From an uncultured Planctomycetota bacterium (GTDB lineage: Bacteria; Planctomycetota; Phycisphaerae; SM23-33): a stretch of 64,000 nucleotides of DNA. The number at the start of each line of letters is the position of its first letter. Position 1 is the first letter of the stretch. Shown piece by piece: positions 15,951-24,374 of this stretch. A program made the translations under genes and the position numbers. The notes beneath the pieces are model-generated. The model saw only the letters and a list, made by a program, of their open reading frames with translations. It had not been told where the DNA came from and searched no databases. Where the stretch lies: contig CAITIS010000084.1 of the NCBI GenBank assembly GCA_903892515.1, positions 37,786 to 101,785 of the forward strand, read 5' to 3'.

Positions 15951-17300
15951 TTAGTCAATGACGGTGTAAGCGGCTTCTTTGTGCTGGGTCAGGTCCAGGC
16001 CGACGCGTTCCTCGTGCTCGTCCACGCGCAGCCGCCAGACCAGGTCGATGACCTTCAGCAGCACGAAGCTTACCACGAAGGAATACACCATGGTCACGCC
16101 CACGGCCTTGAATTGCACGAAGAGCTGCATGGGGTTGCCGTGCAGCAGGCCGTTGCCGCCATCGGGATTCACCATGGTCGTGGCGAAGACGCCCGTGGCC
16201 AGCGCGCCGAAAATGCCGCCCACGCCGTGCACGCCGAAAGCGTCCAGCGAGTCGTCATACCCGAACTTGTTCTTCATGTACGTCACGCTCACCCAGCAGA
16301 TGAAGCCGGCGGCCAAGCCAATCGCAATTGCCGCCATGGGCGTGACGAAGCCGCTGGCGGGCGTGATGGCCACCAGGCCGGCGACGGCGCCGGTAATCAT
16401 GCCCAGCGTGGTGGGCTTGCCGTGCCGGACCCAGTCCAGCAGCGACCAGCCCAGCCCGGCGGCGGCTGCGGCCAAGTGCGTGGCCACGAATGCGCCGCTG
16501 GCCAGCGAGCCGCTTTTTAAGGCGCTGCCGGCGTTAAAGCCAAACCAGCCGAACCACAGCAGGGCGGCGCCCAACGCGGCCGTCGGCAGGTTGTGCGGCG
16601 GCGAGATCCGAACCGGAAAGCCTTGCCGTTTGCCCAGCACCAACGCGCAGGCCAGTGCCGCCATGCCGGCGTTGACATGCACGACGGTTCCGCCGGCAAA
16701 GTCCAGCGCGCCCCAGCCCGAGGCTCCCATGAAGCCGCCCTGCCCCCACACCCAGTGGGCCACCGGATCGTACACGAACGTCGCCCACAGCACGATGAAG
16801 ACGCAGAAGGCCGAGAACTTCATCCGCTCGGCAAACGCGCCGATGATCAGGCCGGGAGTGATGACGGCGAACATCATCTGAAAGACCATGAAGGCCTGGT
16901 GAGGCACGGTGTCGGCGTAGGAGCTGACGGCCGTGGTCGTCACGCCCGCCAACCCGAACCAGTCCGTGCCGCCGATCAGCCCTTTCCAGTCCGGGCCGAA
17001 GGAGAGACTGTAGCCCCACAGCGCCCATTGCAGCGAAATGATGCACAGGGCCATCATGCACTGCATGAGCACCGACAGGACGTTCTTCTTGCGCACCAGG
17101 CCGCCGTAGAAGAACGCCAGCGCCGGCGTCATCAACATGACCAGTGCGGCCGACATGAGCAGCCAGGCCGTGTTGCCCGTGTCGATCTTGGAAACCGGTG
17201 CGACCGTGACGGCCGTGTCCTGCGCCAGCGCAGGGCAAGCCAGCAGGCCAACAGCTCCGGCGATAACGATGCCAGACAAGAGAAGATGTCGTCGGTCCAC
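15951..17300 (-). CDS. amt: Ammonium transporter Amt
   Basis: A 449-residue inner-membrane ammonium channel with about eleven helices plus a cleavable signal peptide. The GTG at 17300 is preferred because AAAGGG lies nine bases upstream and MDRRHLLLSGIVIAGAVG is a good leader; longer frames have no ribosome site. Twin pore histidines are in VVHVNAG and FGVHGVGG, and NTAWLLMSAALVMLMTPALA and FFYGGLVRKKN match helices 1-2. A strong sigma-54 promoter lies about 95 bases upstream, and PII genes flank it, so expression is expected under nitrogen limitation and activity under PII control. Confidence 0.95.
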   Translation of the reverse strand: MDRRHLLLSGIVIAGAVGLLACPALAQDTAVTVAPVSKIDTGNTAWLLMSAALVMLMTPALAFFYGGLVRKKNVLSVLMQCMMALCIISLQWALWGYSLSFGPDWKGLIGGTDWFGLAGVTTTAVSSYADTVPHQAFMVFQMMFAVITPGLIIGAFAERMKFSAFCVFIVLWATFVYDPVAHWVWGQGGFMGASGWGALDFAGGTVVHVNAGMAALACALVLGKRQGFPVRISPPHNLPTAALGAALLWFGWFGFNAGSALKSGSLASGAFVATHLAAAAAGLGWSLLDWVRHGKPTTLGMITGAVAGLVAITPASGFVTPMAAIAIGLAAGFICWVSVTYMKNKFGYDDSLDAFGVHGVGGIFGALATGVFATTMVNPDGGNGLLHGNPMQLFVQFKAVGVTMVYSFVVSFVLLKVIDLVWRLRVDEHEERVGLDLTQHKEAAYTVID

Positions 17301-17395
17301 GAATTCGACCCTTTCAACTTCAACCATGAAACAGGACGCGACTTTGCCCGTCGCGTCCCTGACCCAAGCGATCCCGTCGCTTGCCATTAGAGCAA

Positions 17396-17411
17396 TGCAT
17401 ACTTCGTGCCA
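17396..17411 (-). promoter_or_regulatory. Sigma-54 promoter of amt
   Basis: Read on the minus strand the site is TGGCACGAAGTATGCA. It differs from the -24/-12 consensus TGGCACG-N4-TTGCA by a single base, and the GG and GC are 10 bp apart as required. The predicted start lies about 85 bases upstream of the amt GTG. Confidence 0.85.
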
Positions 17412-17565
17412 GAGGCATTAGCAGCACTGCGGCGTCCACAACAGGCTGCTGCCGCGACGGTTACGAGTGCCGCCGAATCGAAAAGCCTCGGGGCGTGTCG
17501 CGACAACATTGTAGGATGGCTGACTCGCGGAACAGATTTGTCGTTTCCGTGCGAGCGTAAGAAAC

Positions 17566-17630
17566 CGCGCCGAGGGATGGGCTTATCAGGGCTCGTGGAC
17601 CCTAACTCGTCGGGATCGCCCCTCGGCGCG
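17566..17630 (-). promoter_or_regulatory. Long stem-loop downstream of PII, candidate terminator or leader structure
   Basis: An uninterrupted 11-bp stem (CGCGCCGAGGG at 17566-17576 with its complement at 17620-17630) encloses a 43-base loop with a small AGGG...CCCT inner hairpin. On the minus strand it is followed by GGTTTCTT and lies between the PII stop (17769) and the sigma-54 promoter of amt; on the plus strand it runs into TTGTTTGT. A terminator for the PII transcript is the simplest reading. I could not match it to a known riboswitch. Confidence 0.4.
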
Positions 17631-17678
17631 TTGTTTGTCTATACAAGGCCGCCAGCACTCTGTCCGGCCTAGATTGTC

Positions 17679-17750
17679 GGGTGCCACACCTGCGGCGTTT
17701 GCAGGTGTGTAGGGGGCACGGCTGCAAACGCCGCAGCCGTGGCACCCACT
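17679..17750. repeat. Family I palindrome
   Basis: An inverted repeat starting GGGTGCCACACCTGCGGCG and ending in GCCGCAGCCGTGGCACCC, with an inner CACCTGC/GCAGGTG hairpin. It sits just downstream of the second PII gene. A second copy is at about 36584-36664. Confidence 0.85.
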
Positions 17751-17768
17751 ATTGTCCGTACCAAGCCG

Positions 17769-18107
17769 CTAAATCGCGTCTGCTCCGGTCTCGCCGGTGC
17801 GGATGCGCATTACATCGTCGATCGTGGAGATGAAGATCTTGCCGTCGCCGATCTCGCCGGTGAACGCGGCCTCGCGAATGCCGCGAACGATCTGGTCCAA
17901 CAGCTCATCTCGCACCACCAGTTCGATGCGAATCTTGGTCATCATGTCCACGCGGTATTCCTTGCCGCGCACCGTGTGGACCAGGCCCTTCTGCTTGCCG
18001 TGGCCTTCGATTTCCGAAATCATCAGCCCGCAGTGCCCGGCTGCTTCCAGCGCGGCCAGCACGTCATTGACCTTGGTGGGACGAACAATGGCTTCTATCT
18101 TCTTCAT
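17769..18107 (-). CDS. PII nitrogen regulatory protein (GlnB/GlnK type)
   Basis: A 112-residue PII protein of exactly canonical length. The N-terminus MKKIEAIVRPTKVNDVL, the T-loop with the classical uridylylation tyrosine (VRGKEYRVD, Tyr51), the B-loop TGEIGDGKIF and the C-loop RIRTGETG are all present. Position 46 is Val rather than Tyr. It lies between the permease-PII fusion and amt on the same strand. Likely a sensor of 2-oxoglutarate and adenylate energy charge acting on amt or on nitrogen enzymes. GlnB versus GlnK cannot be decided from sequence alone. Confidence 0.93.
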   Translation of the reverse strand: MKKIEAIVRPTKVNDVLAALEAAGHCGLMISEIEGHGKQKGLVHTVRGKEYRVDMMTKIRIELVVRDELLDQIVRGIREAAFTGEIGDGKIFISTIDDVMRIRTGETGADAI

Positions 18108-18136
18108 TGCGTGACTTTCTGTCTTTGAATGTCGGT

Positions 18137-18260
18137 TCGACCCGAGTGCCAGCCCTAACCGGTTGACCCTGTGGCACAGCCGCCCTCGGCTGTGGCTGTT
18201 GCGGCCATGTCAGTGTCTTCGCGCGCGGTTTCACGCCCGATGGCGGGCGTACCACGGGTT
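18137..18260. repeat. Composite repeat (families L and C) between PII and permease-PII
   Basis: The short gap holds an inverted family C hairpin (18174-18193) and a family L palindrome CGCCCGATGGCGGGCG (about 18235-18250), bounded by an AACCGGTT left arm. It ends one base before the stop codon of the permease-PII gene. Architecture equals that of 13858-13980. Confidence 0.8.
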
Positions 18261-18261
18261 C

Positions 18262-20136
18262 CTACACGGCCCGGACGCCCTTTTCGCCGGTCCGCACCCG
18301 CATGGCCTCCTTGGCGTCCAGCACGAAGATCTTGCCGTCGCCCACGTTGCCGGTGTGCAGGATGTCGCGAATGATCGACATGACCTGCGGCACGTCCCAG
18401 TCGTTGACCACCAGGTCGACGCGCAGCTTGGGCAGGAATGCCACCGGCCCGTCCACGTGGGTGCTGCCGTCGCTCTGGCCCGACTGCCGGCCGAAGCCGC
18501 GGACCTTCGTCACTGTCATGCCCTGAATCTGGGCCTCGTCCTTGAGCACTTCGACCAGGATGTGCAGCCGCTCGGGCCGGATCATGGCCGAGATCATCTT
18601 CATGCCATACGTCTTTTTCACCGATGTCAGCACCACATAGCCCAGGCTCACCAGCAGCCAGGCCCCCGCGATGTAGAAGCAGATCCGCGCCTCCATCTGC
18701 GAATCGGCGTTGCCGACGGTGTACAGGTAGATGATGGCTACGAGCATGACCGCGTTGGCCAGCACGCCCAGCACGGGCACGATGCCATGCCGCAGCAGGC
18801 TGAATTCCTTGCGCTTGCGGAAGGCCACCAGCGTCCAGACGCACGTCAGGCCATACAGAACGAACGTGCCGAAGTTGGAGGCCAATGCGATGCCCGTCAG
18901 CCCGACCACCGACTGCACGCCCACCGTCGCAATGACGCACGAGACGATCACCAGCAGCCACAGCGCCGTGTGGGGCGTCTTGAACTTGCCATGCATGAAG
19001 CCCATGATGTCCGGCAGCTCGCGGTCCTCCGCCATGCCACAGCTCACTCGCATGGCCGTGTTCATGCAGCTCAGCGTCGTGCCGAAAATCGCGATCGCCA
19101 CCGTCAATGCCATCGTGACCATCAGCCCAAAGCCCAGCCCTGGCCGGAGACTTTCGCCGATGAGCTTGGCCATGTCGCCGATGGGCGCGCCCGACACCGC
19201 GGCTGCGGCCATGCCGGTGGCCACTGTGCCGTCGGCATTGGCTGCGACGAGCTTGTCGCTCACCATCACGCCGGCGGCCATGTACTGCAGCAGGTACGCC
19301 AGCAGCCCCTGGATGACCAGCGAGAGAATGATGGCCTTGGGGATGTTCCGCTTGGGGTCCTTGGTCTCAGCGGCCAGGGCGGTGCAGCTCTCAAAGCCCA
19401 CCAGGATCAGGATCGCCAGGGTGCTCTGCACCAGCACGCCGTTGAAGCTGTGGGGGCGAATGACGTCCAGGGCGCTATTGAAGTCCCAGGTCGTGGCGTG
19501 CTGCGGGTTGGCGATGCGATACCAGATAGCCAACGCGCTGAAGATCACCAGCGTGGCGAGCTGAATGACGTTGATCCAGATGGCAGTGCGGGTCGAGCCG
19601 TTCACGCCGCGATAGGCGATGTAGCCCACCACGAAGGCGAAGACCGTCGCCACCATCACCAGCGAGGTCGTCGAGAGCGTCTGGCCGCTGAACTGGTTGT
19701 ACAGGTAGCCGACCAGGTTAGCCATCATGGCCACCATCACGCCGGGGTACACCCAGTAGAACAGGTGCACCGACCAGCCGGTAGCCAGTTTGGCCAGCCG
19801 TGCCACCGAGGTGGGGGAGGCGCGCTTGGGGCTCTTTTCGCCGTCCAGGAAGGCTCGCTCGGCGAAGTATGTCACGCTGGCAAAACCGGCCTGGGGATAC
19901 AGCTTGGCCAGTTCGGCATAGGAGAAGGCCGTCAGGAACGCCACGACTAGCGCCACCACGATGCCCGGCCAGATGTCCGCAGCCACCGACGCGCCGCCCG
20001 GGGCCGTGGCCGAGGCCTGGAGCTGGTACGTGATCCAAAGAAACGCCCCGGGAGCAATCAGGGCCATCGCGTTCATCGTCGCGCCCAATAGACCCAACGT
20101 CGGCTTGACCTCGGGGGAATCCACGGCTTCAGACAT
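18262..20136 (-). CDS. APC-family amino-acid permease fused to a C-terminal PII domain
   Basis: A 624-residue inner-membrane transporter with its own PII sensor. Residues about 10-500 are an APC-type permease with some twelve helices (LIAPGAFLWITYQLQA, a GFESCTALAAETKDP helix-6 region). Residues 512-624 are a full-length PII domain: MKMISAMIRPERLHILVEVL, a T-loop GRQSGQSDGSTHVDGPVAF without either tyrosine and with Ser at the Lys40 position, the B-loop TGNVGDGKIFV and the C-loop RVRTGEKG. The frame is continuous and no ribosome site precedes the PII part. ATG at 20136 is chosen because GGAAGGG precedes it. Probable substrate is an amino acid or other nitrogen compound. A sigma-54 promoter lies upstream. 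Confidence 0.92.
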   Translation of the reverse strand: MSEAVDSPEVKPTLGLLGATMNAMALIAPGAFLWITYQLQASATAPGGASVAADIWPGIVVALVVAFLTAFSYAELAKLYPQAGFASVTYFAERAFLDGEKSPKRASPTSVARLAKLATGWSVHLFYWVYPGVMVAMMANLVGYLYNQFSGQTLSTTSLVMVATVFAFVVGYIAYRGVNGSTRTAIWINVIQLATLVIFSALAIWYRIANPQHATTWDFNSALDVIRPHSFNGVLVQSTLAILILVGFESCTALAAETKDPKRNIPKAIILSLVIQGLLAYLLQYMAAGVMVSDKLVAANADGTVATGMAAAAVSGAPIGDMAKLIGESLRPGLGFGLMVTMALTVAIAIFGTTLSCMNTAMRVSCGMAEDRELPDIMGFMHGKFKTPHTALWLLVIVSCVIATVGVQSVVGLTGIALASNFGTFVLYGLTCVWTLVAFRKRKEFSLLRHGIVPVLGVLANAVMLVAIIYLYTVGNADSQMEARICFYIAGAWLLVSLGYVVLTSVKKTYGMKMISAMIRPERLHILVEVLKDEAQIQGMTVTKVRGFGRQSGQSDGSTHVDGPVAFLPKLRVDLVVNDWDVPQVMSIIRDILHTGNVGDGKIFVLDAKEAMRVRTGEKGVRAV

Positions 20137-20201
20137 TCGTTGCCCTTCCATTCAGGAACCAAAAGAGAGCGTCCGCACACGACGGAGACTGCCCCATACC
20201 A

Positions 20202-20217
20202 AGCACCGGCTGTGCCA
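20202..20217 (-). promoter_or_regulatory. Sigma-54 promoter of the permease-PII gene
   Basis: On the minus strand the site reads TGGCACAGCCGGTGCT. The -24 element TGGCAC is perfect and the -12 element has TGC at the right 10-bp distance. The predicted start is about 55 bases before the ATG at 20136. No clear NifA-type or NtrC-type upstream activator site was found in the divergent gap. Confidence 0.8.
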
Positions 20218-20254
20218 AAGAATGTTCTCGCGCAAAGCCTTGCTTCGCAGCTAG

Positions 20255-20298
20255 TTAATGTTTCGGCCGTTGACTGGTATAATTACACTGTTGTAATT
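20255..20298 (+). promoter_or_regulatory. Candidate promoter and operator-like dyad for the sigma-54 activator
   Basis: A perfect -10 hexamer TATAAT (20278-20283) with a weak -35 (TTAATG, 17-bp spacing) faces the activator gene. It overlaps the start of a perfect dyad AATTACACTGTTGTAATT (20281-20298; 7-bp arms, 4-base centre). The dyad is well placed to block initiation and could be an autoregulatory or nitrogen-regulator site. Confidence 0.45.
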
Positions 20299-20370
20299 GA
20301 CGGTACGGCGTAGTACATTTACGTCGCTTTGTGTTGGATAAGTGATGGATTTGGTGCAAGGGCGAACTGT

Positions 20371-21972
20371 ATGGACAATCTTGAGATAACAGGGTCAGTC
20401 AGCGACGGCATGCGCGGGGCGCGGCAGAAGGAGCTGGACGCCCTATACCGCATCAGCCAGATTCTCGGCGCGGGCAGCCGGCAGCAGGAGATGCTGGCCG
20501 AGGTGCTGGACATCCTACACAGCGACCTGGACATGGGCCGGGGCATGATCGTGCTGCTGAGTCCCGACGGCCAGGAGCTCACCGTCGAGGCCAGCCACGA
20601 CGTCCCCGAGCCGCGCCGCCGCCAGGTGCGGTATCGCAAGGATGAAGGCGTCGTCGGCAGGGTGGTCGGCAGCGGCAAACCCGTGATCGTGCCGCGCATT
20701 TCGCAAGAGCCGCTGTTCCTGGACCGGCTGCATCGCCGGCGCGACAACTCCGACAAGGAATTCAGCTTCATCTGCGTGCCCATCGCCATCGGCAGCGAGA
20801 CCGTCGGGGCCCTGGCCGCCGATCGCGTGTACGACCCGGCCACCACGCTGGACGAAGACCTGCGGGTGCTGACCATCGTCGCCAGCATGATCGCCCACGA
20901 CGTGCAGAGTCGCCGCCTGGCCGCCAGCGAGCGGCAAGCCCTGGAAGAGGAGAATCTCCGCCTCCGCACGGAACTGGCCGACCGCTTCCGGCCTGAGAAC
21001 ATCATGGGCAACTCCAACGCCATGCGCGAGGTGTATCGGGCCATCAGCCAGGTCTCCGGCAGCGACACCACCGTGCTCATCCGCGGCGAGTCGGGCACGG
21101 GCAAGGAGCTTGTCGCCCACGCCATTCATTACTCCAGCCCGCGCGCCAAGGGGCCGTTCATCAAGGTCAATTGCGCCGCCCTGAGCGAGAACCTGCTGGA
21201 GAGTGAGCTGTTTGGCCACGAAAAGGGCGCGTTCACGGGTGCGATTCAGGCCCGCAAGGGCCGGATCGAAGAGGCCGAGGGCGGCACGCTGTTCCTGGAC
21301 GAGGTGGGAGATTTTTCACCCGCCACGCAGGTTCGACTGCTGCGCGTGTTGCAGGAGCGCGAATTCGAGCGCGTCGGCAGCAACAAAACTCAGAAGGCCA
21401 ACGTCCGCATCGTGGCGGCCACCAATCGCGACTTGGAGCAAGGGATCGCCGACGGCACGTTTCGCCACGACCTGTACTACCGGCTGAACGTGTTCCCCAT
21501 CTTCCTGCCGCCGCTGCGGGATCGGCGCGACGACATCCTGCTGCTGGCGGACTTTTTCGTCGAGCGCTACGCCCAGCGGCTGAGCAAGGACGTTCGCCGC
21601 ATCAGCACGCCGGCCATCAACATGATGGTGGTGTACCATTGGCCCGGCAACGTGCGCGAGCTGGAGAATTGCATCGAGCGGGCCGTGCTGCTCTCGACGG
21701 ACGGCGTGATCCGGGCCCATCATCTGCCGCCCACGCTGCAAACGTCGGATGCCTCCGAGACGGTGGGCACCGGCACGCTTCAGGCCCGCGTGGACGTGTA
21801 CGAGCGCGACATCGTGGTGGACGCCCTGAAACGCTGCGAAGGCAACATGGCAGCGGCCGCTCGGGAACTGGGCACGACGGCGCGAATCCTGCGATACAAG
21901 GTCGCCCACCTGAACATCGACCCGAAGCGCTACGCCCGCTCCGCCGGCCGGCGCGGCGAGGCTACGGCGTAG
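20371..21972 (+). CDS. Sigma-54-dependent activator, GAF-AAA+-HTH (NifA-like)
   Basis: A 533-residue cytosolic bacterial enhancer-binding protein. An N-terminal GAF domain (about 20-185) senses a small molecule or partner. The AAA+ domain (about 208-440) has Walker A GESGTGKE (about 239-246), the sigma-54-contacting loop GAFTGA (about 287), Walker [12 protein letters not shown] and the arginine-finger segment [14 protein letters not shown]. The C-terminal Fis-type HTH (about 490-525) reads [20 protein letters not shown] and resembles NifA. No receiver domain is present. It is divergent from the permease-PII gene with its sigma-54 promoter, so it very probably controls this nitrogen island. 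Start chosen at ATG after AAGGGCG. Confidence 0.9.
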   Translation: MDNLEITGSVSDGMRGARQKELDALYRISQILGAGSRQQEMLAEVLDILHSDLDMGRGMIVLLSPDGQELTVEASHDVPEPRRRQVRYRKDEGVVGRVVGSGKPVIVPRISQEPLFLDRLHRRRDNSDKEFSFICVPIAIGSETVGALAADRVYDPATTLDEDLRVLTIVASMIAHDVQSRRLAASERQALEEENLRLRTELADRFRPENIMGNSNAMREVYRAISQVSGSDTTVLIRGESGTGKELVAHAIHYSSPRAKGPFIKVNCAALSENLLESELFGHEKGAFTGAIQARKGRIEEAEGGTLFLDEVGDFSPATQVRLLRVLQEREFERVGSNKTQKANVRIVAATNRDLEQGIADGTFRHDLYYRLNVFPIFLPPLRDRRDDILLLADFFVERYAQRLSKDVRRISTPAINMMVVYHWPGNVRELENCIERAVLLSTDGVIRAHHLPPTLQTSDASETVGTGTLQARVDVYERDIVVDALKRCEGNMAAAARELGTTARILRYKVAHLNIDPKRYARSAGRRGEATA

Positions 21973-21979
21973 AAACAGA

Positions 21980-22139
21980 AACGCAAAGAGGCATTTACCG
22001 CCGAGGTCGCAGAGGACGCAGAGAGGGACAAAGCGAAGCGAGATAGGCGTTACGCCGCCCCCGTAGGGCGTGCAACGGGTTGCACGCGGCGAACGGCGGG
22101 CTTGATGACCTATGACCTATGACCTACGATCTATGACCT
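21980..22139. repeat. Repeats M, V and J upstream of nadE
   Basis: In order: a family M arm built from CGCAGAGGACGCAGAGAG-like words (about 21975-22028), a family V hairpin with arms GGGCGTGCAAC/GTTGCACGC (about 22064-22088), and a family J run of CTATGACCTA words (22104-22139). The J run reaches to within one base of the nadE ATG, leaving no room for a ribosome site. Confidence 0.8.
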
Positions 22140-22140
22140 T

Positions 22141-23775
22141 ATGAAAATCGCCTTGGCACAGATCAATCCGACCGTCGGCGACATCGCGGGCAATTGCCGG
22201 CGGATCGCCTCGGCCATCGCGCGGGCCAAAGAACTTGGCGCCGAGCTGGCCGTCTTTGGGGAATTATCCGTCACGGGCTATCCGCCGCGCGACCTGCTGA
22301 GCCGGCCCGCCTTTGTCGCCGCCGCCGTGTCGGCCGTGCGGGAATTGGCCCAGGGCTGTCGCGGCATTGCGGCCCTGGTCGGCTACGTCAGGCCCACCAC
22401 GCGTTCGCCCGGCAGGCCGCTGGAAAACGTGGCGGCGCTGCTCTCGGGCGGCGCCATCGTGGATGAGCACGTCAAGACGCTGCTGCCGACCTACGACGTC
22501 TTCGACGAAACCCGCTACTTCCAGCCTGGCCCCTCGCCTGAACCGCTGCTGCTGGAGGGGCAAAACCTGGGCGTGAGCATCTGCGAGGATCTGTGGGACC
22601 GGCCCGCCTTAGGCAGGGCGCTGTACGAGAACGACCCCATCGGCCACCTCCACCGATCCGGCTCCCAGGTCATCATCAACATGTCCGCCAGCCCGTTCCA
22701 ACTGGGCAAGGTCGAGGTCCGCGAAGACCTCGTTCGCCGCCAGGCCCTGCGCACGCACCTGCCGATCATCTACGTCAACCAGGTTGGCGGGAACGATGAA
22801 CTCATCTTTGACGGCGGCAGCCTGGCCGTCTCGGGCGATGGCCGGGTAATTGGCCGGTGCAAGAGCTTTGCCGAAGACCTGCTGGTCATCGACACTCTCG
22901 GCGAACCGGTCCGGGTCGAGCCCGTTTTGCCGCACATCGCACAGTTGGCTGAGGCGCTCAAGCTGGGCCTGCGCGACTACCTTGGCAAGTGTGGCTTCAA
23001 GAGCGTGGTGCTGGGGCTTTCGGGCGGCATCGACTCAGCCGTGGTGGCCACGCTGGCCGCCGACGCGCTGGGGCCTGAGCACGTGCTGGGGCTGGCCATG
23101 CCCTCGCGATATTCCAGCGAGCACTCGCTCAGCGACGCCCATCTGCTGGCCAAGAACCTGGGCGTTCAGTGCATCGACGTCGGCATCGAGGCCATGCACC
23201 AGGCCTTCGAGCGGGCGCTGTCGCCGCTGCTGCCCAAGGACGCCATGGACATCACCGACCAGAACGTGCAGGCCCGCATCCGCGGCGTGGTGGTGATGGG
23301 CTTTTCCAACGCGCTGGGGCACATGGCCCTGGCCACCGGCAACAAGAGCGAACTGGCCACGGGATATTGCACGCTGTACGGCGACATGAACGGCGGGCTG
23401 GGGCCCATCGGCGACGTGCCCAAGACCATGGTGTATCAACTTGCCCGGCACCTCAGCGGCCCCTCTGCACGCATCCCCGAAGGCAGCCTGACCAAGCCGC
23501 CATCGGCCGAACTCAAGCCCGACCAGACCGACCAGGATCGCCTGCCGCCCTATGACCTGCTCGACGCCGTGCTGCATCGGTACATCGAGAAGGAGCAGTC
23601 GATTGAGGAGATCGTGCGCGACGGCTTTGATGCTGAACTGGTCCGCAAAGTGGTGCGGATGGTGACGTACTCTGAGTACAAGCGCCGCCAAGCCCCGCTG
23701 GTGCTGAAAGTGACTGGCCGGGCCTTTGGCAGCGGGCGCAGGATTCCAATCGCGTGCGTGAATTTCGGCTTGTGA
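22141..23775 (+). CDS. nadE: Glutamine-dependent NAD+ synthetase
   Basis: A 544-residue cytosolic enzyme converting deamido-NAD+ to NAD+ with glutamine and ATP. The N-terminal nitrilase-type amidase domain (1-260) has the Glu-Lys-Cys triad: Glu in FGELSVTGYPP, Lys in VKTLLPTYDVFDE and Cys in GVSICEDLWD. The synthetase domain begins near 265 with the P-loop LGLSGGIDSA (about 288-297) and includes GNKSELATGYCTLYGDM. Length is normal for the two-domain form. It follows the nitrogen island, but a repeat block separates them. The start has no Shine-Dalgarno; a family J repeat abuts it. Confidence 0.95.
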   Translation: MKIALAQINPTVGDIAGNCRRIASAIARAKELGAELAVFGELSVTGYPPRDLLSRPAFVAAAVSAVRELAQGCRGIAALVGYVRPTTRSPGRPLENVAALLSGGAIVDEHVKTLLPTYDVFDETRYFQPGPSPEPLLLEGQNLGVSICEDLWDRPALGRALYENDPIGHLHRSGSQVIINMSASPFQLGKVEVREDLVRRQALRTHLPIIYVNQVGGNDELIFDGGSLAVSGDGRVIGRCKSFAEDLLVIDTLGEPVRVEPVLPHIAQLAEALKLGLRDYLGKCGFKSVVLGLSGGIDSAVVATLAADALGPEHVLGLAMPSRYSSEHSLSDAHLLAKNLGVQCIDVGIEAMHQAFERALSPLLPKDAMDITDQNVQARIRGVVVMGFSNALGHMALATGNKSELATGYCTLYGDMNGGLGPIGDVPKTMVYQLARHLSGPSARIPEGSLTKPPSAELKPDQTDQDRLPPYDLLDAVLHRYIEKEQSIEEIVRDGFDAELVRKVVRMVTYSEYKRRQAPLVLKVTGRAFGSGRRIPIACVNFGL

Positions 23776-23900
23776 TGGGAATTGCGAACTACGAGTTTCG
23801 AGTTTCGAATTGTGAGTCGTTCATAGGCGACCTCGCGGCTGCGAGGGGTTGGTCTTAATTCGAAATTCGCGATTCGAGATTCGAAATCCAGCTCAGTGTG
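23776..23900. repeat. Arms N (TTCGAA words) around a small hairpin
   Basis: Two inverted arms made of TTTCGAATT/AATTCGAAATTCG words (about 23782-23816 and 23857-23889) enclose a CCTCGCGGCTGCGAGG hairpin (about 23830-23845). The block fills the nadE-tadA gap. Confidence 0.75.
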
Positions 23901-23911
23901 ATTCCGTGACT

Positions 23912-24373
23912 ATGACACATGACGCCCTCATCGCCGCCGCGATTGAACAGGCTCGCCTGGCCGAGCTGGCCGGCGATGTGCCCATTGGCGCGGTGATCGC
24001 CAGGGATGGGCAGATCATCGCCCGGGCCTTCAATCGCCGCATCATCGACCGCGACCCGACGGCCCATGCCGAGCTGCTGGCGATTCGGGCCGCGTCGGCG
24101 GCGATGGGCGACTGGCGGCTGGAGGGCTGCACGCTGGCCGTCACGCTGGAACCCTGCCCGATGTGCGCCGGTGCCATCGTGCTGGCGCGGATAGATCGGC
24201 TGGTGTACGGGGCGTCCGATCCCAAGGCCGGGGCCGTGCGGACGCTGTACCAACTCTGCGATGATGTGAGATTAAACCACCGCGTCGAAGTCGTCGCAGG
24301 CGTGCTGGCCGATGAGTGCGGCCAACTGCTGACGGAGTTCTTCCGCAAGCAGCGGGCGCTGGGGAAGAAGTAG
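23912..24373 (+). CDS. tadA: tRNA-specific adenosine deaminase
   Basis: A 153-residue cytosolic zinc enzyme that makes inosine at the wobble position of tRNA-Arg(ACG). The start at ATG 23912 gives the usual length; the longer frame would read through the N repeat. The deaminase motifs are intact: HAE in PTAHAELLAIR (about residue 52) with the catalytic Glu, and PCPMCAGAI (about 82-90) with two zinc cysteines. YGASDPKAGAVRTLYQL is typical of TadA. No clear ribosome site precedes the ATG. Confidence 0.93.
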   Translation: MTHDALIAAAIEQARLAELAGDVPIGAVIARDGQIIARAFNRRIIDRDPTAHAELLAIRAASAAMGDWRLEGCTLAVTLEPCPMCAGAIVLARIDRLVYGASDPKAGAVRTLYQLCDDVRLNHRVEVVAGVLADECGQLLTEFFRKQRALGKK

Positions 24374-24374
24374 T

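Noticed and set aside
17566..17630. A known riboswitch or glnA-type RNA upstream of amt
   Set aside because: The loop does not contain the conserved cores I know for glutamine, c-di-GMP, SAM or cobalamin RNAs.
18598..18603. ATG of the PII part as a separate gene start
   Set aside because: There is no stop codon between permease and PII part and no ribosome site before the ATG, so a fusion is the better reading.
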